A stretch of 64,000 nucleotides of DNA from Venturia oleaginea (lineage: Eukaryota > Ascomycota > Dothideomycetes > Venturiales > Venturiaceae): the NCBI GenBank assembly GCA_013176395.1, contig JABMLP010000002.1:930001-994000 (forward strand), written 5' to 3'. A program made the position numbers and the translations under genes. Positions 21,931-32,243 of this stretch are shown here, in pieces. How positions within the stretch are numbered: the first letter of the stretch is position 1; each line of letters begins with the position of its first letter. The notes under the pieces are model-generated. The model did not search any database. It worked only from the letters and a program-made list of their open reading frames with translations, and was not told the origin of the DNA.

Positions 21931-23252
21931 TTAATCGCTATTAACAATACATTCTAAGTCCATCGTGCTGCTATCTGATTCAGATGATACCTCGATATCT
22001 TTTTTACAAGTTCGCGCATTATGCCCAGTCGCACCGCAGTTCCTACAGCGCCGTTGAGTTGGTCGGGCTATTTCTTGACCACCACTACCACGAGCCTTCT
22101 TTGATCCCTGAGGCGCGACAGACGCCTCGGCAGCTACCTGCGCTGCTACAGTCCCATACTCTATAGTACCACCTTGCTGGATCCACTTCCTTTTGCGCCA
22201 TTTTCGCTTTGTCATTACTGCCAATTGCTCTTCAAGCTCGCGGTTGCGCGCAACAAGTAGAGCGTTTTGGTGTAGCATCAATTCAGCGCCCTTGACAAGC
22301 TGGGAAAAGCCTGCCTGCGCAGTAACTGGTGACCGAGTAAAGGACTCGCTTACGAGCTTGGATTGGGATCCAAATTCAAGAGTATTGCTTGGAGTCTTCG
22401 ACTGCCACGGCGTCTCCTGTGGTGGGGGTGCTGGTGGGGTACGTAGCCGTACTTCAAGGCGATCCAATACCACCTACGCGTTGATAGGGACTAGCCCTAC
22501 CATCTCAAAAGCCTTTCGACAGTTCTCTTCTGTAAACACGTCGAAAAACGCGTCTTTGAAGGCTGGGAGGAAGCCTTCTTTGCTGATATGGTAGACGCGT
22601 CGGCGTGCCAAGTCTCGAACTCGTTGAGAGTACTTGCACTTCAACGGCGAGAAGCAGACCACATCAAGCGGCTGGAGGATATGCGATGAATGAGGTGGCA
22701 CATAGAGCGTTATGATCTTATGTTCGAGGCAGTAGTCCTTGAAATCCTGGTTGAGATGGCTCTCATGGCCGTCCAAGATGAGCTGCCTATACCCCCCACT
22801 TGACGCGCCTTTGTATACGCGTCAAAGTGCTTCAACCACTCAAGACCAAGCGCGTTGTTTGTCCAGCCGTTCTCAGAGACCGAGAGCTTCCAATTCCGTG
22901 GTATATCTGCCTCCTCATACCACGCAGAGATGTGAACGCGTCCTTTGTAGATAATGAATGGCGGGGTCGCATACCCAGCGGCGCAGATGCTCTGGATAAC
23001 TGTAACCCACTCGCGGTCGAGGATGTATTGGACAATTGTCTGCTCTTCAGTCGTAGTGAGCTTGTGTTGGGCGTTGCGAGTATCTAGGCGATACGTGATT
23101 CCGTTGTATCGGCTAGTCAATGTTGAAGGAGGTACATCAAACGCTTCAGCAGCGCGCCGCAGGCTTCGGAATTGGTGGGTGTTATAGGCAGAAAGGGCAA
23201 GCTGAATTCTGCCTTCTCTGTTAGATAATTGCGCATTTTGTTGTTGAGACAT
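21931..23252 (-). pseudogene. Fot1/pogo transposase, deleted and interrupted
   Basis: The frame starts MSQQQNAQLSNREGRI with a psq-type helix-turn-helix (FRSLRRAAEAFDVPPSTL) and the start of the CENP-B-like DNA-binding domain (TTTEEQTIVQYILD). It then jumps directly to REWVTVIQSICAAGYATPPF of the DDE domain. The rest of the second DNA-binding domain and the first catalytic Asp are therefore gone, roughly 120-140 residues. Around 22710-22776 there is a frameshift before DGHESH (second catalytic Asp). HSSHILQPLDVVCFSPLK follows, and a TAG (PINA*VVLDRLEVRLRTP) interrupts the C-terminal part where a Gln codon is expected. The tail carries a zinc knuckle CRNCGATGHNARTC. The element cannot encode its own transposase. 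Confidence 0.88.
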
Positions 23253-23290
23253 ATCGTGTTAATGAGGGAGTTGGTCGTCTTGGCAGAAAC

Positions 23291-23320
23291 TGACCAGCTC
23301 GGTGGTGGAACACGTTATAC
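23291..23320 (-). repeat. Right terminal inverted repeat of the Fot1-like element
   Basis: Reverse complement of the left repeat over the full 30 bp by eye: TGACCAGCTCGG through ACACGTTATAC. Confidence 0.9.
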
Positions 23321-24440
23321 CAGTTAGAAAAAGGCCTTATACCCTCTAGTTATAAATTGTCGGAGGTACCGGGAAACCACCTTAGATACCGCATTCCCGA
23401 TGGCTACCACCAAATTTACCGGCGTTTTCAATCCTTTTTACACCCTTAGTAGATTGATTCAGGAACACGGGAGTATTAAGTAGATCTTCCTCCTAGTGGA
23501 TTTGGAACGCACGGTGTTCCTAAGTTAGGGTAACTGCAAAGAGCTCTTATAATGTCTTATGGTCCCTAAACGCGCGACGGCTGAAGATTATAGCTAAGCA
23601 CGGTAGAAGAGGGTTCTGATGAAGAGGGCGAGGATATCGCCCTTCCGCAAATGCATGCTGCGGCCTGTCAGGCTTTTAGTCAGTGTCTAGATTCGTATGT
23701 TCACTGAATCTCATTCGAAGGGGCCTAGAACTGGGACCGCGAGTGAGACTGAGCGAAAGCATCAGCAGCCTGAGGCAGCTAGATTCGAATGTGAGCGACC
23801 ATGATTGAGTTTGAGTTGACCGTGAGCGAGCGTGAGTTGAGGCGGTGCAAAGGTGAGCGTATTGAGCCGAGGTTGAGCCGAGTAACATTTTGTTGAGTCA
23901 GCGTGGCTGTATCTAACACACCTGGCCAATGCTCAACCAAGCACCCTACAAACATCGATGAACTCTTACACACCCCAGATCTACGACGATTATCCTCCAC
24001 AAGATCTAGGGTATCCATCTTCGGACCTCTGCGGAAGACTCGCGAGCACGTCAATGTTGTTGGAGATCACCCATAGCCTTCTTTCATTCGTGGGTGCCGT
24101 TCTATCTTTGCGTAGGAGTTCCATCGTATACGCCCGTACTTCACACGGATCATCTATACACGACCTTGACATCTCTATCATTTTTAACCTTAACTCTTCG
24201 CTCGCGATCGCGCGGAGAGTCTAAGCCGTGAATACAAAGCTTCAGCGAATCATGAGCATATTTTTGGTCGATTCATGCCCTATCAGAAATGAATAGCACG
24301 AGCGTCTATGTGGAAGCTTACGATTTAGTACCACGGCGATACAGCTTTAAGGTTGAGACCTCGACATTTAAAAGAGTCTGACAGGTCGCGCACCGTGATT
24401 CCGGCCTTTCTGTCATCGTTTGCTCAACCAGGAGAACAAA
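23321..24440. other. Non-coding stretch with the right TGAG cluster
   Basis: No gene is recognisable. It contains the TGAG-rich cluster (listed separately) and, at its right end, the promoter of the secreted protein at 24441. Confidence 0.4.
23743..23905 (+). repeat. TGAG-rich degenerate repeat cluster, right
   Basis: Thirteen TGAG motifs in about 165 nt, mostly as GTGAGC, TTGAGC or TTGAGT, in the same strand orientation as the left cluster at 17173. The two clusters bracket the 6.5-kb block of relic genes. Confidence 0.55.
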
Positions 24441-25953
24441 ATGAAGCTCACGACACTTACTATAGTAGCCTCGTCACTACACCTCACCTATGCCATCCCC
24501 ACCGCCAATCCCGTTTACAGCGAATTCGGCACCCGTCTAACCTACCACTCCCGCTCCAACGCCCACCTGTCGAAACGCGACCCTCCCAAACGTTTCCCCG
24601 AGTGGAACTACGCCAACGCCACAACGCCCGATGCCACGCCCGATGGTCTAACGGGAATCATCTTTGAACCCGATTTGATCCCCGGTCAACCTGGAAAAGA
24701 TGGGGGACAGATTAAGAAAACGAGGATTGGACCTATTACGATTCCGCCGGGGGCGACGTTGAATAGACCTGTGATGAATTTCGCGGCGCCGTGTAGGGAT
24801 TGTCTTGTTACTGCTATTCAGTTGGGGTTAGAGTATGCGGATGGGAAGAGGGCTAATGTTGATTCGGGCGCTTGGTAGGTTTCTTGGTTTTTCCCTTTGG
24901 TTTGGGGGTGGATGGTAGAGAGGGAGAACCATGGTTGAGGGTAGTGACTTGATAAGAGGCCGAGAACCTGATATCCTTCGTCTTGGTTGAATGGTTGGCT
25001 GTGTGGATTCATGATGCAGAGAAACAAGAACGAGGGACTAACACTCCGAAAAGGTGCCATCACATCGACCTCACAATCTCCGGCAGCGACTACACCTGCC
25101 CCGTCTCCCTCTCCTCCCTCCTAACCCTCTCCGTCCCCTCCATGTTCGCCAATCGCATCTTCAGCGGCGGTAACGAACGCACCGCCATCCGCACAAACTC
25201 CAAATCAAAACACGGCATCGATCTCGAAACCGGCCCCGGGAAATCCGTCGTCTTCGGCGGCGTATACGAATTAATGTCCGAAGCGACGAAACCCATTACC
25301 GTGTTCATGACGTTGACGTGGGAGTTTGTGCCCAAGAGTATGCCAGTGTATAAGAAGGCTGTGCTTGTTTGGTTGGATGTGACGGATTGTGCTAGGGAGA
25401 GTGAGTTTCCGAGTCCTGAGGGGACGTATCAGAAGGAGAGTAAGGAGTGGGTTATGGGGCATGATGGGGAGTTATTGATGGGGATTGGGCATGTACATGA
25501 TGGTTTGTTTTCCTCCTCTCTTTTCACCCCTCCCGTAACGCTCCTAATGTCTGTTTGCTTGAAAAACTAACCCGCAGCATTTTCAGGCGGAACGAAAGTA
25601 GACATGTACCACAATGGCAAACTCTCCTGCTCCAGCAAACAAGTCTACGCCAACCGTCGCGGCGGCTACGTCGAAGCGACAGACGGAAGTGTAATTAAGA
25701 GTATGGTTATGCCTGAGGGCAGTCATATTTCTGATGTTGGTGTTTGTAAGGATTGGGGTGAGGTGAAGAAAGGAGATAAATTGAAGGTGATTGCTTACTA
25801 TGATGATAAGACGCATATGCAGATGCGGGATCAACAAGGAAAGCTGGAGAAGCAGATGGGCATGATTTGGGTACGTACACATGATCTTGGTGACTGTTGT
25901 GTGGTTTGGGAGCTGATTGATGTGATTAGGTATATATGGGTATCAAATCGTAA
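24441..25953 (+). CDS. Secreted SURNod19-family protein
   Basis: Four exons: 24441-24874, 25054-25502, 25587-25870, 25930-25953 (1191 nt, 396 residues), all GT-AG and in phase. The signal peptide is MKLTTLTIVASSLHLTYA; the start at 24441 is preferred to an in-frame ATG at 24420 because it gives a clean signal. Family blocks: ATLNRPVMNFAAPCRDCLVT, HHIDLTISGSDYTCP, MFANRIFSGGNERT, VVFGGVYELM, VWLDVTDC, GELLMGIGHVHDGGT, HISDVGVCKDWGEVKKGDKL and YYDDKTHMQM. This matches the stress up-regulated Nod19 family, known in plants and fungi as extracellular proteins of unknown biochemical role. Cysteines in CRDC and elsewhere suggest disulfides. The first intron (179 nt) is long for this window but does not carry the MON2-type hairpin. 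Confidence 0.85.
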
Positions 25954-26028
25954 AACGCCCTGATTTGCCGTTGTTGTTGACTTGTACATAGACGCTTCCT
26001 CAAGGAAAGATTAGAGGCGATTAAATTC

Positions 26029-27344
26029 TTAAGCTTTCTTTTTGCTTCTTCTTGAACCTGCTTGTCTTTCTGGAGGTGCTTTTGCCTTTGCATCCGTCAA
26101 CTCCTTCTCAGCCTTTTCCCGAGCCTCAACATCTTCCTTGGTTTTCTTCTCTGTTGCTCTCTTCTTGGCTCCGATCTTCTCGAGTGCCTGCACCGTCTTG
26201 TCACTTTCTTCCCACAAAGCCTTCTGCAATCCTTCGTCATTCACCTCCTCCCTCAGTATTTTGACAATCTTACATTCTTTGATCATATCGCCACCATCTC
26301 CTTCGCGTAGAGCTCCCTCCATTGCAGCGAACAGAAAGCTCTGAGCACCTTGTTCGGGGCTCTTCAGGATGAGCCACCAGAGAGGCCACGTGATTAAATA
26401 TATCAGAAGGCCCCAAAGACTTCCGAAAGAAATATATCGTCGCATTCCTGGTGTTCGGACAAATCCCGGGTCAACTGTCATGACTTTGGCGGTCATGGGC
26501 AACTTATCGGGTCGTCGGTAGACAGACAAATGTTTCTGAAATGCTTGAGCAAAAGTGAACAGGGCAAATTTCGACGTAGCATATGCTCCAGAAGGCGTGA
26601 AATAGACTTCTTTTGAATTCTGTCTCCTGGCTTTCTCATTTTTGCCAGGGTTCGCCTTCGCAAGATGCGTCAAGGATCCGCCCATGTAGGAACTACACAT
26701 TCCGAAAATGATTCGCACATCTCGATCGGCAGGCTGAGCGCGTATTGCTGGTGATAAGATGCTGAGGAGTTGAAAATTGGCCATATAATTGACACCCCAA
26801 TTTGACTCAACGCCATCTTCTGTTGTCGTGGCTGTTCCTCCAGCGGGCGTGAGAGTGCTCGCACATAGAATGACCATATCGAGTCGTCGTGGAGGGGCAT
26901 TATCGATCCATTTTGTTGCAAAGAGTCGAATGCTGTGTAATGAAGCCAGATCCACGTGCTCGGCATTAATAAGTTCGTTCTTGGTGTCTTCGCGTAGATC
27001 CAAGATGAAGTCGACCAAGAATGGATCTGTGAGTGATTGTTGTGTGAGGAGGACCAATTGAGCTCCTCGTGTTGCTAGTTCCCTCGCAACGACGGCGCCT
27101 ATTCCTGATGTTCCGCCCTGATAGGTGTGTTAGAATCGCCTTGGATCTTGAAGATTCGATGGCCTACTGTCATTATCACAACTTTAGAGTGCATGTTTCG
27201 TTCCGAGAAATTCGAGGCTCCAGCGAAGTATCGCTTCAATCCGTAGATGCCACCAACCCATGGTAATGTTTTCAGGATTGTATATACATGTGGTATCCTA
27301 GACAAGCCCTCTTCAAAGGCTGATGCCACCAATGGAATTGGCAT
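26029..27344 (-). CDS. Short-chain dehydrogenase/reductase with membrane segment
   Basis: Two exons: 27168-27344 and 26029-27117 (421 residues; intron 50 nt). Splicing creates the cofactor motif MT-GGTSGIG of the Rossmann fold. Further hallmarks are LDMVILCAST (NAG-like position), a Ser in FGMCSSYMGG and YATSK (catalytic Tyr and Lys), so the enzyme should be active with NAD(P)H. After the catalytic core comes PGFVRTPGMRRY, a hydrophobic segment SLWGLLIYLITWPLWWLIL that should sit in a membrane, and a long lysine/glutamate-rich tail ending RRSKKKA. The layout is like retinol-dehydrogenase-type SDRs anchored in the ER. Substrate unknown. It is divergent from the G-patch gene, 267 bp between starts. 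Confidence 0.88.
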
Positions 27345-27611
27345 AATGGAGTAGCGAATATGAAGTGTTTTTTCCTCGATAAGACGAAAGGCGTTGGTGT
27401 TGTTCATGAGCGATATGTGTTCGCCCAAGAAAGGAGTACCAAATCGCCTGGATTAGTCAGCGCATTGCCGATAACAATGTGGCCGCCTGTCGTGCTCCTT
27501 CTCAACAACACTACACAACGTCCCTCGCTTGTTCCAACGGTCCCCAATTTCGAGAGGAAATAGAACAAAGAATCCAACGACCTCTCTCCACCATAAAAGA
27601 AGCCGAGCGCA

Positions 27612-28337
27612 ATGTTATCGGCTCCCGGTGAGACCTGGACTCCAGGAACCGGCAGTAACTCCATCGAGATTGAAGACGTAGAGACCGAGCCCGAGAAGAA
27701 CAAGACATATGATGATGAGATCGAGACATACACGGTGCCTCTGAGAGAGCCTCTATACTATGGCGTTGGAGTAAAGAAGCAAGGCATCAAATTTGTACCT
27801 GCTTCCTCGACCAGTATTGCACCAGAGACATCGAAACCCGTCAATGTCGGAAATCGCTACCTGGAGATAGTATTTGGGAAGAAGGCAACATCTGACAAAG
27901 AACAAGTAGCCACCACCGCAACCTCAACCTGCGACATTTGCAGGCTTCCAGTCAACTCAGCGACGGCAGTAGCCCATGAGACGAGTCTAGCACATCAGGT
28001 CTGCCTCGAGCATATACATCCTCCGTCTGCTATCGATCGCACGCGCAAAGGAGCAGCATACCTGCAAGACATGGGCTGGGACCCTGATAGCAGATTGGGC
28101 CTAGGCGCATCTGGAGATGGCAGGCTATATCCCATACAATCCAAAGAGAAGGTGGACAAATCAGGTATTGGGATACCGACTGCATCAAACTCTGCCGCTC
28201 CGAAAATACATAAGAAACTTCTTAATCCAAAAGAGGTGCGCAAGCTTGAGGCAGAGAAGAAGAAAAGGAATCAAAGGTTGCACGATATGTTCTATACCGA
28301 TGATAGAGTGGCACGATATCTGGGACCTGATGCATGA
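27612..28337 (+). CDS. G-patch domain protein (GPANK1-like)
   Basis: A single exon of 241 residues. A zinc-finger-like CDICRLPVNSATAVAHETSLAHQVC (about residues 114-138) is followed by a G-patch: KGAAYLQDMGWDPDSRLGLG with GRLYPIQ and KSGIGIP. The C-terminal part is rich in Lys/Glu and ends DDRVARYLGPDA. G-patch proteins bind RNA or activate DEAH-box helicases, often in splicing or ribosome biogenesis; the exact role here is not known. The start MLSAPGETWTPGTGSNS fits fungal homologues. Divergent from the SDR gene. Confidence 0.88.
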   Translation: MLSAPGETWTPGTGSNSIEIEDVETEPEKNKTYDDEIETYTVPLREPLYYGVGVKKQGIKFVPASSTSIAPETSKPVNVGNRYLEIVFGKKATSDKEQVATTATSTCDICRLPVNSATAVAHETSLAHQVCLEHIHPPSAIDRTRKGAAYLQDMGWDPDSRLGLGASGDGRLYPIQSKEKVDKSGIGIPTASNSAAPKIHKKLLNPKEVRKLEAEKKKRNQRLHDMFYTDDRVARYLGPDA

Positions 28338-29382
28338 TGCATCATTGCACACTCTGGAGCAATTCGTTATTGAGGGTTCACTTTTGTATCGCACTCTTCC
28401 ACATACAAATGAGAAAGGACGACGCCGAGTTTATGGCAACTTAGGGACCAAAGAACTGGGAATTCATGGCAATCCTTAGGTATACGCAACGAAGCACCAC
28501 CACAGCTATCTTAGCCACTGCGTCTTTTGGTTTGGAAAAGAACGTTCAAAAAACTGGAATTATTGTGTTTGAAATTGCATAGCGATGGAGTATGGGGGTT
28601 TTGATTTTGAGTCAGGAGCAACAGGATACCCTGAAGGAAAAAGGAGGAGTAGTCTCCAAGATATGTATACACCAATGTCGAGTTTTGAAGTGCTTGAGTC
28701 TCGTCCACCCCTTATCTCGACTGCTTGGTATTACGTTGGCCCTCCCCATTGCAACGGCTCGCTTCGCACCATCGCACGACATGAAAGTGGTAATCGAGCC
28801 TGCTGATACTCTTCCTTCTTCCTGTCTCATCTTTGAGCCTCAAAACTTTGAACATGAAAGCCCGAATTACCGCCCCGACTGCAGTGAGGATCATGACTGC
28901 GGCTTCGGTCGAAAAGTGAGGCTGGTAAAGGACGACGGCGACATGTTTGATTCTGCATGGATTTCCGTCGAGTGCTGAGGTGTGACAACCATGTTGGCCA
29001 TATAATCCTCTATGACCTCGAGAACATCGAGATATTGGTTGCTCGATCTCCCAAAAGTGTTCTCGACATTTCGAAGGTTGGTTTGGAGCTGATGGGGGCT
29101 GTCAGAGTTTATCTTGAATTCGACGCTTGGTGGCTTTCTACAATTATGAGGTACTCAGCTTGATCTGCCATTTTTCTTTCGATCTTCAGTCAATTTTGTG
29201 TGTGAAGATGATTCTGTTGACTTTGGAGTAGGATTCTATGTGTCTTATCACGGATTTGTGGTTATTTATAGGTTGTCGACTTTGTAAAGTTTCCGAACCA
29301 ACCTTCAACCACCAATTATCAACCATCAAGTTTTTTCTTCACACAATGTCAACATCATCCACCCAACGCTATTCTCGAGTTA
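28338..29382. other. Intergenic stretch, no gene recognised
   Basis: Overlapping frames at 28585-28978 give no recognisable motif. The right end is probably the promoter of the F-box/ankyrin relic. Confidence 0.4.
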
Positions 29383-30180
29383 ATGATCATGCATCTCCTC
29401 GATCTACCGATCGAACTTTTTGGCGACATAATCGATCTGGTAGTCGCCATGGAACACCCTGAATATTCCGTGAGGCATCGCGCTGTCTGCCGTAAGTCTT
29501 TCTCTTTTGATCCAAGAGTGTTGCTCCGAAAAAGATGTCACTTGAGCGCAACTTAGTGGAGGGTATAGTCCCGTGGCCGTCGCGTCTGCTGGAGACATGC
29601 ACTTCGTGCGCCACTTGTTAAGCATGGATGAAGATAGCCAACTCCATATATCCCAACTCATTGAAGCTCTCTCGCCCTCTTTTGGCAGTCCCATTTATGC
29701 CCCTATAGTGGGCTGGCATGTGGAGATCTTCGAAAGCTTACAAGCATAGAACTACGACCCAAGCGAAACGACTTTCGACTTCGCAATAATTTCTTGTGGG
29801 CCTCACAATTGAAAATCTACCACCTACGGGTCTTTCCAGCAGCCAAAGGACTTGCAGACCTGGGGTGCGCTACGTAATGCGGCACAATCAGGTCACTTTT
29901 CGAACATTCGAACACTTCTGAGACTAGAACCACCCAGTCGTCATATTGGCGATGCCCTGGTAGAGGTCATATGCCATGGACACAGTAAATCCCTTAATGA
30001 TCTCCTAGAGCTTGCTCATAGTGATGAGTAAGCATATCCGGCTCATTGGACACCATTGCACATAGTTTTGAGAACAGGACAAACCGAGTGGCGAGATTCC
30101 TGATTGCATATGGCGCCAGAGGATGCAGCGATTGGTGGCCATAACGCGATGGTCGAGAGGACTCTGCCTCTTCATTCAAA
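29383..30180 (+). pseudogene. F-box-like/ankyrin-repeat protein relic
   Basis: The start MIMHLLDLPIELFGDIIDLV is an F-box-like leader often seen in fungal ankyrin proteins and is followed by EYSVRHRAVCR and a GTAAGT donor. Downstream in shifting frames: YSPVAVASAGDMHFVRHLLS, ALRNAAQSGHFSNIRTLLRL, ALVEVICHGHSKSLNDLLEL and NRVARFLIAYGARG, all ankyrin-like helices. TAG follows SLQA and TGA follows GPHN within one such block, so even with introns the reading is broken. A gene with many unrecognised introns is less likely. Confidence 0.5.
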
Positions 30181-30657
30181 TCGGGACAAAGAACGAAAGA
30201 CAGGTGATGCGTGTGGTTATACTCTTGATCAAAGCTAGTGTGTTGTCCTTTCGTATGATAGTATTATCCAATCTTTTCAGCTTCTTGGGGCTCTTTGGCG
30301 GGTTAGCTTTCGTTGTAGGCGTTGACATCCTTTTCGCGGGCAATCGCACGGTGCTTTTGCTGGCGAGGAACAAATTTAGGGGCCAGAGAGAAGTGAAAGT
30401 ATTGTACAACATGTCGCTGCATCGACATGTTGAAGATTTCTTTATGCAATACAGGTTTTGGTTGGAACCAGGGGTTGATAAGAGATTGTCAACTCGAGCT
30501 GCAAGCACCTCAGCACCCCTCTATCAATCCCCCTGTAACTTCAAAGACACACCCCCGGTTAGTTAGCGGGTCTGCCCTGGTCCGAACCGAACCACAATTT
30601 TTCACATACGATACCGTGTCTCTTCACTTCACAACTTTCATTACTCCACCAACAATC
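30181..30657. other. Intergenic stretch before SEN54
   Basis: No gene recognised; the right 100-150 bases are presumably the SEN54 promoter and 5' UTR. Confidence 0.4.
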
Positions 30658-32016
30658 ATGGCCGACGCCTCAGAAGACGCCCTTCACCATCCTGGTGCTA
30701 ATCTAGACGGTCCAGATCTCGAAGATGAAGTTCAAGACTACCGATTCCTTCTCACCAAGAGCCAAGCTCAAACGATACCATCACGCGGAGTCAAAGATTT
30801 CGAACCCCATGGCACAAATCTGCAACAGGCGACGCTCGATGCGAGCCGGGAGGCTATGTACATGGCATTGAGCTCCACGAGATTCCACCAGATCAATGCG
30901 CAAAGAGCTATATACGATGAGATTGAGAACGGAGCTTGGGTGATTAATGAGGGTGGCAGCTGGGCGAAGAGTGTTGGCAAACCCAAAAGGGTGCCAGAAT
31001 CGCAGAGGCATGCTCTTGGCATGAAAAACCATTTAGAGGAGGAAATTGAGACCACGGCAAAAGACGAGGAAGATGACTTGCTATTTTCCAGCCCCAGCGT
31101 GAATGACACGAGTTCGAAGCCAAAGAAAAGAAAGGCGAAAAGGAAGGACAATGAGCCCAGGCTATGGCTACTTCCAGAAGAGGCTCTATGGCTCATCGAA
31201 CGTGGTACATTGGAAATTAGCTGGCCTGCGGACCAGGGCGAAGACATGGACGAAGGATTGCCGATGTCACTCCAGGCAGCCCATGTCGCGTTTCTGGGCA
31301 TGGAAAAAGCAGGTGGACTGACTTTGGAAGAGTACACCGTCTACCAATATCTCAAAAGAGCTGGCTATATCGTGTTCCGTGCAAAGGATAATCTGCACAA
31401 TGTCCCGAGCTACGAAGAGACGCGTGAGCGTCTAACGTTTTCGTCATTTTGGAAGAGCCTGTTCTCGAAACAGCCTCCAGCTCTGACTGGGCGCGGAAAG
31501 ACTGGTCCACTCGTGCAGCCAGGACTGTATCGAAGCTACGACGACATCTTTCGCATGCTCACCCTCATCCCAGCCAACAATCCGAAAGTGGACAAAAATA
31601 TATCACCGCGTGTCGAGGAACCCAATGCACTGAACGTGACATACCACGTCTACAAAGCACGACCAGGCTACAAAAAAACGGCACCTGGGCCACCAGATTT
31701 CTACTTCTCAGTAATCAACGCGCGGCAAACATCATTACCAACGGAACCTCAAATCGACGCGCTGCTGAAGCAGACTCCATATCATCCTCCAGATCCGAAC
31801 CACAGTCTGTATAAGAAGCTGAAGGAAGGATATCGGGACGTCATTTTGGCAGTAGTAGACCAAGGTGTAACAAGCTTCATTGATGTCAGTGATTCTGGAT
31901 TTGGTCAAGAGAGGCTTTGGGGCAGGGAAAGGAAGCCATTCAAAGGTGGTAAGAGAGGTGGAAAGGGTGGTGGCAGAGGTAGAGGCAGAGGACGGGGACG
32001 GGGGAGAGGTTCTTGA
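30658..32016 (+). CDS. SEN54: tRNA-splicing endonuclease subunit Sen54
   Basis: A single exon of 452 residues. The start MADASEDALHHPGANLDGPD is preferred over upstream in-frame ATGs. LTKSQAQTIPSRGVKDFEPH and an acidic linker lead to the Sen54 N-terminal domain: RLWLLPEEALWLIERGTLEI, SLQAAHVAFLGMEKAGGLT and EEYTVYQYLKRAGYIVFRAK. The C-terminal part ends with FDVSDSGFG-like sequence and a basic tail of Gly-Arg repeats (about 25 residues). Sen54 is a structural subunit of the Sen2-Sen34-Sen15-Sen54 endonuclease that cuts introns from precursor tRNAs. The RG-rich tail is unusual and could bind RNA. Confidence 0.93.
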   Translation: MADASEDALHHPGANLDGPDLEDEVQDYRFLLTKSQAQTIPSRGVKDFEPHGTNLQQATLDASREAMYMALSSTRFHQINAQRAIYDEIENGAWVINEGGSWAKSVGKPKRVPESQRHALGMKNHLEEEIETTAKDEEDDLLFSSPSVNDTSSKPKKRKAKRKDNEPRLWLLPEEALWLIERGTLEISWPADQGEDMDEGLPMSLQAAHVAFLGMEKAGGLTLEEYTVYQYLKRAGYIVFRAKDNLHNVPSYEETRERLTFSSFWKSLFSKQPPALTGRGKTGPLVQPGLYRSYDDIFRMLTLIPANNPKVDKNISPRVEEPNALNVTYHVYKARPGYKKTAPGPPDFYFSVINARQTSLPTEPQIDALLKQTPYHPPDPNHSLYKKLKEGYRDVILAVVDQGVTSFIDVSDSGFGQERLWGRERKPFKGGKRGGKGGGRGRGRGRGRGRGS

Positions 32017-32243
32017 TTTTCTCAGCCTCGTGCTGGGCCATCTTACACTCATCATCAGTCTGACACCGCACTCTGAATATCGATATCCATAATCTTTACA
32101 ATTTTCCAAATCAAATTAGCAGGAGAAACCGCATCAGCAGTGATACCGCTCCGAAAACGACTCAATAAAGCTTATAGCCATCGGTATCCGTATCTACACT
32201 ATCAATTCACCTATCAATTCCTATAGCAGCCATCGCTCAAGGC

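Larger units (their letters stand above)
21843..23320 (-). mobile_element. Fot1/pogo-like DNA transposon, internally deleted
   Basis: The element is bounded by terminal inverted repeats of about 30 bp, identical by eye at both ends, that include a flanking TA, the expected target of pogo/Fot1 elements. It is about 1.48 kb, shorter than typical Fot1 elements (about 1.9 kb), in line with the missing internal part of its transposase gene. It lies inside the relic island between the kinase pseudogene and the right TGAG cluster. Confidence 0.9.

Noticed and set aside
24875..25053. The 179-nt first intron of the SURNod19-like gene as another introner-like element
   Set aside because: It lacks the TCGATATCGAT hairpin arms and the shared 3' block; only the length is similar.
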